From positions 1,674,001 to 1,738,000 of the forward strand of contig NZ_CP021323.1 in the NCBI RefSeq assembly GCF_002155145.1: a stretch of DNA of 64,000 nt. The letters run 5' to 3'. A program made the position numbers and the translations under genes. This DNA is from Kushneria konosiri (lineage in GTDB: Bacteria > Pseudomonadota > Gammaproteobacteria > Pseudomonadales > Halomonadaceae). Of this stretch, positions 44,745-53,287 are shown one piece after another; position 1 is the first letter of the stretch, and every line of letters begins with the position of its first letter. The notes below the pieces were generated by a model. That model saw only the letters and a program-made list of their open reading frames with translations, made no database searches and had not been told where the DNA came from.

Positions 44745-45935
44745 ATGTCTGACATGCCACGTCCGTCTGCTTCCCTTTTATGGCTGCTGGCCTTTGCGTT
44801 TGCCGCCCTCAATCTGCGTGCGCCCATCGTGGTGATTGGCCCGGTGCTGGAGCCGATCATGGCGTCCCTGCACATTGGCGCCGGTGCGGCGAGTCTTTTG
44901 ACTACCGGCATGATTCTCTGCTTCGGGCTGCTCTCGCCGCTGGCACCGACGCTTTCGGCCCGGCTGGGGCTGGATCGGGCCATTGCACTGGCGCTGGTGG
45001 CGGTGGCCGCCGGCAGCGCGCTGCGCGGCATCGAGGCCTTTCCGATCATGCTGCTCGGCACCCTGTTTGCAGGCCTTGGCATTGCCTTTGGCAACGTCTT
45101 CATGCCGAGTCTGGTCAAGCGTGATAGAGCCGACCGGCTGGGTCAGACCATGGGGCTTTATACGGTGGTGATGGGCATTGGCGCGACGCTGGCGGCAGGG
45201 ACCGCGGTCCCCCTGTTGCAGGCCAGCGGTCACTGGTCGACGCCGGTGCGGCTATGGGCAGGACTGGCCCTGGTCGCCTCGATGGGTTGGCTTTGGCTGG
45301 CGTTTCGGCGCCCGGCGGCCGCTCAGGCGGGTGGTGCGGTGCGCATGACGGCGCTGTTCAAAAGTCCGGTGGCCTGGACGCTGACGATTTTCATGGGCAT
45401 GCAGTCGCTCGGCTTTTATACCCTGCAGACCTGGATGCCCTCGGTGGCCATCAGCTCGGGCGTGTCCAGCACCATGGCCGGCAACATGGTGTCGCTGCTC
45501 AATCTGGTCAGCATTCCGGTCAGCTATGTGATCGCCCGGGTCGCGGCGAGGATGCATCGTCACAGCCTGCTGGTGCTGGGGATGTGCGCTCTGATTGCCA
45601 TCGGCCTTGCGGGCCTTTTGCTGGCCCCGACAAGGCTGCCGGCGCTGTGGGCGATCCTGCTGGGGGCCGGGCAGGGCGGCAGTTTCAGCTTCGCGCTGAC
45701 CATGATCGTGCTGAGAACGCGCGAATCGCAGCACGCCGCGATGCTTTCCGGCATGTCGCAGAGCGTGGGCTATCTGCTCGCCGCCAGCGGGCCGCTGTTG
45801 TTCGGGGCGCTCAAGGCCCTGACCGGCGGCTGGGCTGCCTCGATGGGGCTATTGATGGTGCTGCTGGGCGTTCAGGCCGTGGCCGGTTTTCTGATTGGCC
45901 GGCCACGGATGGTGACGCTGCGCCAGGGGGGCTAG
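44745..45935 (+). CDS. CynX/NimT-family MFS transporter
   Basis: A 396-residue inner-membrane protein with about 12 transmembrane segments, resembling cyanate/2-nitroimidazole transporters. N-terminal AFAALNLRAPIVVIGPVLEPI, with LFAGLGIAFGNVFMPSLVKRDRADRLGQTMGLYT following segment 4. The substrate is unknown. It is divergent from egtB, with 221 bases between. Its stop overlaps the znuA stop by four bases (convergent). Confidence 0.9.
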   Translation: MSDMPRPSASLLWLLAFAFAALNLRAPIVVIGPVLEPIMASLHIGAGAASLLTTGMILCFGLLSPLAPTLSARLGLDRAIALALVAVAAGSALRGIEAFPIMLLGTLFAGLGIAFGNVFMPSLVKRDRADRLGQTMGLYTVVMGIGATLAAGTAVPLLQASGHWSTPVRLWAGLALVASMGWLWLAFRRPAAAQAGGAVRMTALFKSPVAWTLTIFMGMQSLGFYTLQTWMPSVAISSGVSSTMAGNMVSLLNLVSIPVSYVIARVAARMHRHSLLVLGMCALIAIGLAGLLLAPTRLPALWAILLGAGQGGSFSFALTMIVLRTRESQHAAMLSGMSQSVGYLLAASGPLLFGALKALTGGWAASMGLLMVLLGVQAVAGFLIGRPRMVTLRQGG

Positions 45936-46957
45936 CCTGCCTTTTGAGTGCTGCTCTCGGCACACTCATCGATGCTGTTAGCGATATGGGTAATGAGTGC
46001 GTCATAAAGCCCGGGACCGGGGGCCATGCCGGCGCCCAGCGGGTCCAGCACGATCGAGGTGTTGACGGGCATGTTGCCGAAAATGCTCTCGATCATGCGC
46101 GGGTTGAACTGCGGTTCGGAAAAGATGCACTGCACGTTCAGCGACGTTACCTTTTCCTGCAGTTCACGTATCCGCGCTGGCCCCGGGCTTGAGGCATCGC
46201 CGATCGAGATGGCACCGGCGGCGTGGACATCAAAGCGCTCCTCGAAATACTGATAGGCGTCGTGGAAGACAATAAAGCGCGTGTTGTGGTCATCGGCCAG
46301 GCGCTTTTCGGTGGTCGAGACCAGTTGATCAATGCGCTTTTGAGCGTTACGAGCGTTGTCATGATAGATGTCGGCGTGCTCGGGGTCAGTCCTGGCCAGC
46401 GTGTCTGCCATGACTTTCAACCAGACCCGTGCGTTGTCAGGGTCAAGCCAGGCATGCGGGTTCAGGCCAGTGTGACCATGGTCGTGGCCGCCGTCGTGGG
46501 CATGCTCGTGATCGTGGCCGCCGTCGTGGGCATGCTCATGATCGTGGCCGTCGTCATGTTCGTGCTCGTGTCCATGGCCGTGATCATGGTTGTGGGCCTC
46601 GAACGTGGCGCCTTCGCGGTAGTCGAGGCGGGTCGTACCGGGGGCATCGAGCAGCGCGACCGCATCGGCATCGTCGGATAGTGTTTTGATGGCATCGGCC
46701 AGCCACGGCGTCAGGGGTGGCCCGACCCAGAACACCACGTCGGCATTATCCAGCGTCGAGGCTTCCGATGGGCGCATCGAATAGCCGTGTGGAGAGGCAC
46801 CGGGCGGCATCACCATCTCTGGAGTCCCCAGATCACCCATGACCTGGGCGGCCAGTGACTGGACGGGGGCGATATCCACCGCCACGCGAGGCACATCGGC
46901 CAGCGCCAGTGACGGGGTCAACATTAACGGCAGCAGCCAGCGGCAGGAGTATTTCAT
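45932..46957 (-). CDS. znuA: Zinc ABC transporter periplasmic binding protein
   Basis: A 341-residue periplasmic zinc-binding lipocalin-like cluster A-I binding protein with a signal peptide (MKYSCRWLLPLMLTPSLALA). Zinc ligands are in GASPHGYSMRPSEA, the LNPHAWLDPDNA segment and FHDAYQYFEERF. Between them lies a long His/Asp-rich loop (about residues 121-161) encoded partly by 30-base repeats. The start at 46957 has AGAGAA upstream. The frame extends to 47050 but would cross the Zur-like site. Divergent from znuC. Confidence 0.95.
   Translation of the reverse strand: MKYSCRWLLPLMLTPSLALADVPRVAVDIAPVQSLAAQVMGDLGTPEMVMPPGASPHGYSMRPSEASTLDNADVVFWVGPPLTPWLADAIKTLSDDADAVALLDAPGTTRLDYREGATFEAHNHDHGHGHEHEHDDGHDHEHAHDGGHDHEHAHDGGHDHGHTGLNPHAWLDPDNARVWLKVMADTLARTDPEHADIYHDNARNAQKRIDQLVSTTEKRLADDHNTRFIVFHDAYQYFEERFDVHAAGAISIGDASSPGPARIRELQEKVTSLNVQCIFSEPQFNPRMIESIFGNMPVNTSIVLDPLGAGMAPGPGLYDALITHIANSIDECAESSTQKAG
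46481..46570. repeat. 30-base tandem repeats in the znuA His-rich loop
   Basis: Three 30-base units (46481-46510, 46511-46540, 46541-46570) encode variants of a His/Asp/Gly decapeptide. The first two differ at two bases. Recent expansion or contraction of the metal-binding loop is likely. Confidence 0.7.
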
Positions 46958-46993
46958 GACAGGTTCTCTAAACGGGAGTGAATCGGCATTTAA

Positions 46994-47009
46994 TGTTATG
47001 TTATAACGT
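46994..47009. promoter_or_regulatory. Zur-like operator between znuA and znuC
   Basis: TGTTATGTTATAACGT lies in the 132-base divergent intergenic region. It matches the AT-rich dyad pattern of gammaproteobacterial Zur boxes (GTTATA...TATAAC). The identical 16-mer in inverse orientation lies upstream of zinT at 59191-59206. Confidence 0.75.
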
Positions 47010-47089
47010 GTCACATTAATGGTCGGCGCACCCGCTGACAAGCCTTCCATCTACGACGCGCGCGATCCCCTTTACCGGCAGGAAAATGC

Positions 47090-47902
47090 ATGTCCCTTTT
47101 GACGCTTGATGCCATCGGTGTGGTCAGAAACGGTAACGTCATTCTTGATGACGTCAGCCTTGAGCTCTCCAGAGGTGAAATCGTGACCATCGTCGGGCCC
47201 AACGGCTCGGGCAAATCCACCCTGCTGCGGTTGATCATTGGCGCGCTGGCGCCCTCCTGTGGCCGGCTTGTTCGAGACAATCATTTGAGCATCGGCTACG
47301 TGCCGCAGCGGCTTCAGATCGACCCGACCCTGCCCATGACGGTCGGCCGCTTCATGGCACTGCCGAATCGCCACCGTCAAAGCGATATCGAGGCGGCGCT
47401 GACCAGCGCCGACGCCAGTGATCTCATCAAACGACAGCTCTCGGCGCTGTCGGGCGGTCAGCTGCAGAAGGTGCTGCTGGCCCGGGCGCTGCTGGAGCGC
47501 CCGAGTCTGCTGGTGCTTGATGAGGCCAATCAGGGGCTGGATCACCGCGCCACGGCAGAGTTCTATCGACACATTGATCGGGTGCGCACCGAGCTGGGTT
47601 GCGCCGTGCTGATGGTCAGTCACGAGCTGCATGTCGTCATGAAGGCCTCGGACCGTGTGATCTGTCTCAACACCACCGTCTGCTGTCAGGGCCACCCCGA
47701 GCACGTGGCCGCCTCGCCCGAGTGGCAGTCGCTGTTTGGTATCGAGGCGCGCGATGCGGTGGCGTTTTACTGTCACCGCGAATCCGGTCATGCCGAGCCG
47801 GACCACAACGCGTCAGAGCAGGGCGTGCAGCGTCATGCCGAGCCGGAGCAGAACGCCCGGCAAACCCTGCGGGAAAAGAGGGCCTGTCGCCATGCTGGAT
47901 GA
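47090..47902 (+). CDS. znuC: Zinc ABC transporter ATP-binding protein
   Basis: A 270-residue ATPase: Walker A GPNGSGKST, Q-loop GYVPQRL, signature LSGGQLQKVLLARAL, Walker B LLVLDEANQGLD (Asn where many ABC proteins have Pro), H-loop VSHELHVV. The C-terminal tail is His/Glu-rich, as in other ZnuC proteins. AGGAAAA precedes the ATG. It overlaps the znuB start by 11 bases. Confidence 0.95.
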   Translation: MSLLTLDAIGVVRNGNVILDDVSLELSRGEIVTIVGPNGSGKSTLLRLIIGALAPSCGRLVRDNHLSIGYVPQRLQIDPTLPMTVGRFMALPNRHRQSDIEAALTSADASDLIKRQLSALSGGQLQKVLLARALLERPSLLVLDEANQGLDHRATAEFYRHIDRVRTELGCAVLMVSHELHVVMKASDRVICLNTTVCCQGHPEHVAASPEWQSLFGIEARDAVAFYCHRESGHAEPDHNASEQGVQRHAEPEQNARQTLREKRACRHAG

Positions 47903-48710
47903 TTTCATGGTGCGCGCCGCGCTTGCCGGCACCGGCGTGGCGCTGGCCGCGGCGCCACTGGGTTGTTTTGTGGTGTGGCGGCGCATGGCCTATTTCGGTG
48001 ATGCCACCGCCCATGCCGCGATGCTGGGCGTGGCGCTGTCACTGGTACTGTCGGTCTCGCTGTTGGCCAGCGTGCTGGTAGTGGCGCTGATCATGGCGCT
48101 TCTGGTGTCTCTGCTCAGTGACCGCGGCTACACCATGGATACGCTTTTGGGGGTGATGGCGCACGCCGCGCTGGCCTTCGGGCTGGTGGCGGTGTCGCTG
48201 GTGCAGGTGGCCCGGCTGGATCTGATGAGTTATCTGATCGGTGACATTCTCGCCGTTGGCCGCCGGGATCTGGTCCTGATCTGGGGCGGCGCGCTTCTGG
48301 TGGTGCTGATCATCGCCCTGCGCTGGTCGGGGCTTTTGATCTCGACGCTCAATCCGGATCTGGCCCGTGCCAGTGGCGTTGACCCGCGGCGCGAGCAGCT
48401 ATTGCTGACCCTGTCGCTGGCCGTGGTCGTGGCAGTAGCGCTCAAGGTGGTTGGCGTGTTGTTGATTGCGGCATTTCTGATCATTCCGGCCGCTGCCGCG
48501 AGACCCTTCAGCCGAACGCCGGAAGGCATGGCGGTGCTGGCCGCCGCGGTGGCCATTATCTCCGCCAATGGTGGGCTGGCCATCGCCTGGCATTTCGATA
48601 CGCCGGCCGGGCCGTCCATGGTCAGCCTGGCCGCCCTCTGTTTTGTGCTCATGACGCTGGCGGGGCTGATGCATCGCCGCCTCGGCGAGCGCCACATTCG
48701 AACCACCTGA
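47892..48710 (+). CDS. znuB: Zinc ABC transporter permease
   Basis: A 272-residue inner-membrane permease of the ABC-3 family with about eight hydrophobic segments. It begins MLDDFMVRAALAGTGVALAAAPLGCFVVWRRMAYFGDATAHAAMLG, the conserved ZnuB start. The reading frame opens at 47736, but that part overlaps znuC and is not conserved. It completes the ZnuABC importer. Confidence 0.95.
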   Translation: MLDDFMVRAALAGTGVALAAAPLGCFVVWRRMAYFGDATAHAAMLGVALSLVLSVSLLASVLVVALIMALLVSLLSDRGYTMDTLLGVMAHAALAFGLVAVSLVQVARLDLMSYLIGDILAVGRRDLVLIWGGALLVVLIIALRWSGLLISTLNPDLARASGVDPRREQLLLTLSLAVVVAVALKVVGVLLIAAFLIIPAAAARPFSRTPEGMAVLAAAVAIISANGGLAIAWHFDTPAGPSMVSLAALCFVLMTLAGLMHRRLGERHIRTT

Positions 48711-48724
48711 TCGGAGAAACCGTC

Positions 48725-49363
48725 ATGTCACCGTCCAGCACCCTCGAAACGCCTGAGCCTGCCCTGCTGATGGCCCGCGAGCTTGCCACCATTTTTGACG
48801 CTGACCGGGAGATCGCCATTGCCGCCAGAACGCTGACGGCCGATCTGGCAGCAAGTGTTGATGCCCAGTGCCGGACCGCACGTGGCTGGAGCATTGCGCT
48901 TGAGGGTGCGCCGGAGGCCGCACTTGAGGCCGAGCTGCGCGAGCGGCTGCCTGTTCCCGAGCAGGCGCAGGCGCTTGTTGAGGATGTGATGGGACTTGCC
49001 CGGTTGATGGCGTCAATGCTGGAGGCCACCGAGCTGCGGTTACGCCTGCGGCTTTTGGAAGACACCATGTGCCCGCGTTTTCACTGCGATAACGTCGCCG
49101 TACGGCTGGTGACCAGCTGGCTGGGGCCGGGCAGTGAATGGTTGCCCGAGCACGCGCTGGATCGGCGCGGGCTGGGGGCGCCATCGTCGGACAAACCCGC
49201 GATCGTAGTGGATTCAACGGCCATCGAGCGTCTTGATACAGGGGATGTGGCGCTGATCAAGGGCAGCGCCTGGCACGGAGAGGGGCGTGGCGGGCTGGTG
49301 CATCGAAGTCCGGCGCTCGAGCCCGGCCAGCGCCGGCTGATGATGAGCATCGATCCGCTCTGA
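48725..49363 (+). CDS. DUF1826 domain protein in zinc operon
   Basis: A 212-residue soluble protein resembling the DUF1826 family. Features: an N-terminal helical segment, a Cys/His-containing stretch (LLEDTMCPRFHCDNVAVRLVTSWLGPGSEWLPE) that could bind a metal, and a C-terminal beta-rich part (DVALIKGSAWHGEGRGGLVHRSPALEPGQRRLMMSIDPL). It starts 14 bases after znuB with GGAG upstream, so it belongs to the znuCB transcript. Its function is unknown. The position suggests a role in zinc limitation. Confidence 0.82.
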   Translation: MSPSSTLETPEPALLMARELATIFDADREIAIAARTLTADLAASVDAQCRTARGWSIALEGAPEAALEAELRERLPVPEQAQALVEDVMGLARLMASMLEATELRLRLRLLEDTMCPRFHCDNVAVRLVTSWLGPGSEWLPEHALDRRGLGAPSSDKPAIVVDSTAIERLDTGDVALIKGSAWHGEGRGGLVHRSPALEPGQRRLMMSIDPL

Positions 49364-49404
49364 TCAAGGGCGCGACCAAAGACCAGGCGCCAACGACGTC
49401 GGAA

Positions 49405-49418
49405 TTGATCACGATCAA
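49405..49418. promoter_or_regulatory. Anr/FNR box upstream of universal stress protein gene
   Basis: TTGATCACGATCAA is a perfect TTGAT-N4-ATCAA dyad, 81 bases before the start codon. This is the Anr/FNR recognition sequence, suggesting induction under low oxygen. Confidence 0.75.
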
Positions 49419-49499
49419 GTCGAGGCGGTTGGTGCTGCGTCATGCTGACGGTCTCCGATGGCGCCTCCCGGCGCTGTCGATGCCACCGGAGGATGTGCC

Positions 49500-49997
49500 A
49501 TGTTCACTTCACTGCTGGTTCCCGTGGATGGTTCGGCTCATGCCCTCAAGGCGCTGAGCATCGCCGCACAGCTGGCGTCGCCCGAGGCCACCCTGCATCT
49601 GTTGTATGTGCGCGAGCTGCTGCCGCACCTGCACTACGGCAGTCTGCTCAGTCTTCAGGAGGCCATTGAGGCCTCGTCGCCGGAAACCGCCGAGAAGGAC
49701 ATTCAGGAGGTGCTCGAGCGGGCACAGACCCACCTTCGCGAACGCTTTGACGGACGCATCGAGACCCACGGTCGCCATGGCGACCCGGCGCGCATCATCG
49801 CGTATGAAGCCGAGAAACTGGGCGCGCAGGTCATCGTGATCGGTAGCCGCGGATTGAGCGACCTGAGCGGCATGATCATGGGCAGCGTCTCCCACAAGGT
49901 CAGCCATATCGCCACCTGCATGGTCATCAGCGTGCACGAGGACGAGCGCGAAGCCCTGCCGGAGGAGGTCGACGACAACCCTTATCAGGGGCTGTAG
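49500..49997 (+). CDS. Universal stress protein (UspA family)
   Basis: A 165-residue cytoplasmic Usp with the beta1 segment SLLVPVDGSAHALKALSIA and the ATP-binding motif GSRGLSDLSGMIMGSVSHKV. The start at 49500 has GGAGG 7 bases upstream, which excludes the longer frame at 49458. An Anr/FNR box upstream suggests anaerobic induction, as described for several pseudomonad Usp genes. Confidence 0.93.
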   Translation: MFTSLLVPVDGSAHALKALSIAAQLASPEATLHLLYVRELLPHLHYGSLLSLQEAIEASSPETAEKDIQEVLERAQTHLRERFDGRIETHGRHGDPARIIAYEAEKLGAQVIVIGSRGLSDLSGMIMGSVSHKVSHIATCMVISVHEDEREALPEEVDDNPYQGL

Positions 49998-50030
49998 TCG
50001 ACGACGATTGAACAGGGCGCAGACGAGGGG

Positions 50031-51440
50031 TCAGGCAGAAGGTACAAGACCCAGCTGTTCCAGACACGCCGACAGCGAGCGTTCGCTGCGGCGTTCATAA
50101 AGGGCAAATTCGTCTTCCACCGTCGCGCCGAGTGCGGTTTCAAAATCGGCTCGGCTGTCGGTGGCAGCGTATTGCTGCGCGCCGCCGTCGCCCAGATTGG
50201 AGCGAAAGATGCCCGCGGCGCTGACAGGCAGAAAATCCTCGTAGGTGATGGGCCTTGGCTGCATCACACCCTGTTCGATCAGCGCTTCAACCAGCGCGCC
50301 GCGCTCGCTCGGCAGGTTTTGTGCATCAACCCTGCTGGCGCCGTCACTCAGCTGATACTCAAACCAGGCCAGCCCTTCGCGGCGCAGCGTCGCTTCATCA
50401 TCCGGAAAGTCACGGAAGGCCTCGCGCAGCGCCTTTTGCTGCGTTTCTCCTTCCAGCCCATGGGTCACCTCGCGGGACGCCGCCAGCAGCTCGTCATACA
50501 GCTTGCGCCCGCGTCGGGTCAGCGCCGCGCCGCGCTGCTCGATCTCGCCAAAGCGCGCCGTGTGGGTGCCGCTTTGCTCGCCGCGCTCGTCTCCGTTATC
50601 GGCAGGAAAGAGGATCGGTTCTTCCAGCGCCTTGAAGCTGGTCTGGCGCAGCAGAATCGGGCAGTCACGTCGCGGTGGGCCTTCGATGGTGGCCTTGGGC
50701 GCAATACCCCACTCGGGCATGGCCTGCTGGGTGGCATCGATGTCCAGCGTGCGCGGGGTGAGATGGTTGATGTGCGGGCCGTGAAAGCACACCACATCGG
50801 CGATCAGCCGGTGGGCCTGATGAAAGGCATGGTAGGTGTCGGCATCGACCGTGGCGTGGCTGTGCCAGCGAAAGGTCTCCAGCGCCTCGATCACGAAGGC
50901 GGTGGCGTCTTCATCGCTCAGCCCGCCTTCACTGTCGAATTTGTCCAGCAGGGTCATCAGTCGATCAGTGAAAATCCGGCGCTGCTTTAAAATGGCGGCC
51001 GCGCGCGCGCGCAGGTCTTCATCTTCGATCAGCTCCAGACGCAAAAGCGAGGTGAACACCCGAAACGGGTTGCGGGCCAGCGCCTCATCCTCCACCGGAC
51101 GAAAGGCCGTGGCGTGTACCGGCATGCCGGCCGGGGCCAGGTCGTAATAGCCCACCGGCGACATGCCCATTACCGCGAACACGCGACGCATGGTGTAAAG
51201 CTCATCCGGCGTACCAAGACGAATCGCGCCGTGGCGCTCGATCTCGATACGCGCCATCTCGCTGCCGCCACGGTCGGTCAGGGCCGCTTTCCCGCGGGCG
51301 TCGTGATAAAGCGTCTGCGCGTTGATATCGGCGACCAGCTTCAAAAGCGTCCCGTACTGGGGCACCTCCGAGCGGTACATGTCGGACATGGCATGGGAAA
51401 AGCGGGTGCGAATATCATCACAACTGACGTGCCGGGCCAT
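50031..51440 (-). CDS. YdcJ/HglS-like 2-oxoadipate dioxygenase/decarboxylase (DUF1338, VOC fold)
   Basis: A 469-residue protein of the DUF1338/YdcJ family, whose characterised member HglS converts 2-oxoadipate to D-2-hydroxyglutarate with Fe(II) in lysine catabolism. Family stretches: GTPDELYTMRRVFAVMGMSPVGYYDLAPAGMPVHATAFRP, HLTPRTLDIDATQQAM, FGEIEQRGAALTRRGRKLYDEL and YEDFLPVSAAGIFRSNLG. GGAGCACC precedes the ATG. No lysine-pathway gene is adjacent, so the physiological substrate is an inference. Confidence 0.88.
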   Translation of the reverse strand: MARHVSCDDIRTRFSHAMSDMYRSEVPQYGTLLKLVADINAQTLYHDARGKAALTDRGGSEMARIEIERHGAIRLGTPDELYTMRRVFAVMGMSPVGYYDLAPAGMPVHATAFRPVEDEALARNPFRVFTSLLRLELIEDEDLRARAAAILKQRRIFTDRLMTLLDKFDSEGGLSDEDATAFVIEALETFRWHSHATVDADTYHAFHQAHRLIADVVCFHGPHINHLTPRTLDIDATQQAMPEWGIAPKATIEGPPRRDCPILLRQTSFKALEEPILFPADNGDERGEQSGTHTARFGEIEQRGAALTRRGRKLYDELLAASREVTHGLEGETQQKALREAFRDFPDDEATLRREGLAWFEYQLSDGASRVDAQNLPSERGALVEALIEQGVMQPRPITYEDFLPVSAAGIFRSNLGDGGAQQYAATDSRADFETALGATVEDEFALYERRSERSLSACLEQLGLVPSA

Positions 51441-51529
51441 GAGGGTGCTCCGTGACGGAAATGAACGTGCCTCGATTTAACGCCCGTCGAGGGGCCTGGT
51501 TCAAGCGTCGTGAGGGCCGTAGGCACCGC

Positions 51530-51898
51530 TCAGGACAAAAGCGCCCGGACATGGGCGAGCAGCGTGCCGTGATAGAGCACGCTGGCGGCCACCGTCAGCC
51601 CCACCAGGGCAACGACCAGCGCCGTTATGCGTATCACCCAGGTCGAGGCCGGCGTCACCGGGGCGCCATGGGTCAGGGCACTGGTGGCCGCCGTGCGCAA
51701 ACGCCACCCCGCCCAGGCGTACAGGGCGCCGGTAGCGATCAACAGGATTACTCCCGCCCAGGCAAGCCCCGGCTCGTGATGGACGATGCCGCCGCGCAGC
51801 AGCAGCGCCGAGAACAGCAGCGTCACAAAGGCCGTGCGCGACCAGGCAAGGCCGGTGCGCTCGGGCTGAAGGCCCGGGTCCCGGGTTGGCTCGCTCAC
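51530..51898 (-). CDS. DUF202 membrane protein
   Basis: A 122-residue DUF202-type inner-membrane protein with three hydrophobic segments and the family motif LQPERTGLAWSRTAF near the N-terminus. The start codon is GTG at 51898, three bases after the stop of a second DUF202 gene. The two are probably translated together. Function unknown. Confidence 0.82.
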   Translation of the reverse strand: MSEPTRDPGLQPERTGLAWSRTAFVTLLFSALLLRGGIVHHEPGLAWAGVILLIATGALYAWAGWRLRTAATSALTHGAPVTPASTWVIRITALVVALVGLTVAASVLYHGTLLAHVRALLS

Positions 51899-51901
51899 GG
51901 C

Positions 51902-52291
51902 CTAGCCCCACACCAGCAACAGGCCCAGCACCACCGCCACGGCCGTGACAAACAGCGCCAGAAGCCATAACAGCCGCGTATAGGGCAGGGCGGCATCGCT
52001 TCGCATGGCGCGCTCGTTGCCGGCCCAGCGGCGGTAGGCCGCCAATGAGAGCAGCGCACCGCCGAGCGAGAGCATCACCGCCAGTGCCTCCCGCGCCCAG
52101 GGCGTGGCGATATCCGGCGCGAACTGATAGATCCCCACGGCGCCTGCCATGAACGCCAGCGCCGTGCGAATCCAGGCCAGGAAGGTGCGTTCATTGGCCA
52201 GCGAAAAGCGGTAGTCCGGGTGACGGCCCTGGCGTTGCCAGCGTGGCCGGAAGGCGCGTCGGCGACTATGGTCTGGAGGCGGTGTGGTCAT
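51902..52291 (-). CDS. YidH-like DUF202 membrane protein
   Basis: A 129-residue DUF202/YidH protein: family motif RFSLANERTFLAWIRTALAFMAGAVGIYQFAP and three hydrophobic segments. The ATG at 52291 is used. The open frame continues to a TTG at 52324, a possible alternative. Paired with the DUF202 gene downstream. Function unknown. Confidence 0.83.
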   Translation of the reverse strand: MTTPPPDHSRRRAFRPRWQRQGRHPDYRFSLANERTFLAWIRTALAFMAGAVGIYQFAPDIATPWAREALAVMLSLGGALLSLAAYRRWAGNERAMRSDAALPYTRLLWLLALFVTAVAVVLGLLLVWG

Positions 52292-52433
52292 GTTCGGTGT
52301 GTTCCGTTCATGGGACAGGTTCAATTGATGCTGATCATGGCGCCTGAAAACCGTGAGTGGGTACAGGCCTAAATGGTCGAGCTCGAGGACAAGCGCACCG
52401 CATCACGATGATTGATGGTAGCAGGAGACAGGC

Positions 52434-52628
52434 ATGACCCTTCTGACAAGAAGCTGCGCCCTGGGCGCATTGGTGTTGCTGGGCGGCTATCTCTTTGGCG
52501 CCGTGCTGCAGGATAACTGGGCCTTCATGCACTGGCCGCTGCCGGTGCAACTGACCGTGGTCATATTCGCCCTCGCCGTCGTTGCGGTATGGCTTCTGGT
52601 GCATCTGTTCGTTCGCGATCAGGACTGA
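52434..52628 (+). CDS. Small membrane protein, 64 residues
   Basis: Two hydrophobic segments ([17 protein letters not shown] and [21 protein letters not shown]) separated by a short loop. The ribosome-binding site AGGAGA lies 7 bases before the ATG at 52434. I do not recognise a family. Its 3' end overlaps the convergent ynfA gene by 10 bases. Confidence 0.7.
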   Translation: MTLLTRSCALGALVLLGGYLFGAVLQDNWAFMHWPLPVQLTVVIFALAVVAVWLLVHLFVRDQD

Positions 52629-52954
52629 GACGAGTAACCCGCCATGATGATCACGGCACCGGCCAATGCCAGCCCGCCGCCCAGATAATCCGTCAGCTGT
52701 AGCGGCTGGCCATCCACCAGCCGCAGCCACGCCAGCGCCGTGATGAGATAGACACCGGCATAGGCGGCATAGATGCGCCCACTGGCGGCCGGGTGCAGGG
52801 TTAAAAGCCAGGCAAACAGCGCCAGTGACGCCGCCGCCGGCACCAGCCACCACGCGCTTTTGGCCAGCACCCACCAGCGATAGACCAGATAGCAGCCGAC
52901 GATCTCGGCCAGCGCCGTGAGGACAAAGAGCAAAGTGGCGATCACAGGGGGCAT
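52619..52954 (-). CDS. ynfA: YnfA-family (UPF0060) membrane protein
   Basis: A 111-residue protein with four transmembrane segments, related to small multidrug resistance transporters. Recognisable parts: [40 protein letters not shown] and [16 protein letters not shown]. The start at 52954 ([10 protein letters not shown]) is chosen for family agreement; the frame extends to 53005. Confidence 0.9.
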   Translation of the reverse strand: MPPVIATLLFVLTALAEIVGCYLVYRWWVLAKSAWWLVPAAASLALFAWLLTLHPAASGRIYAAYAGVYLITALAWLRLVDGQPLQLTDYLGGGLALAGAVIIMAGYSSQS

Positions 52955-53040
52955 GAGGCGCTCAAGCAGTGAAGGAATCGCTACTCTGCCACAGGGGCTG
53001 GGCAAGGCAAAAAGGGATGGCTAGAATGATTTCCGGGTTT

Positions 53041-53113
53041 GCCGGTATAGCTCAGTTGGCAGAGCAACGCATTCGTAATGCGTAGGTCGGTGGTTCGAGT
53101 CCACTTACCGGCA
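53041..53113 (+). tRNA. tRNA-Thr (anticodon CGT)
   Basis: A 73-base cloverleaf: acceptor arms GCCGGTA/TACCGGC, D-arm with AGCTCAGTTGGCAGAGC, anticodon arm CGCATTCGTAATGCG with anticodon CGT, T-arm GTGGTTCGAGTCCAC. The discriminator is A and CCA is not encoded (ACCC follows). A TAGAAT -10-like element lies about 18 bases upstream. Confidence 0.95.
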
Positions 53114-53126
53114 CCCGTAGAATTTC

Positions 53127-53158
53127 AAAGGCCCGGCACATATGTGTCGGGCCTTTTC
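53127..53158 (+). terminator. Terminator after tRNA-Thr
   Basis: AAAGGCCCGGCACA/TGTGTCGGGCCTTTT hairpin, 14 bases after the tRNA. Confidence 0.85.
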
Positions 53159-53287
53159 TCGTTTGGGCATAAATTATTGCAGTGGCTCGCGGACATGGCT
53201 GGCGTTCAGGAAAAATGTTTCACCATTCCTTGTCGTGGATAAGGGACTGGCACTATCTACAATCGAAACGGTGTGTCGCCCTAAAAA

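Noticed and set aside
46481-46570. Direct repeats that could suggest a CRISPR-like or satellite array
   Set aside because: Units are contiguous, without spacers, and in frame as the ZnuA histidine loop.
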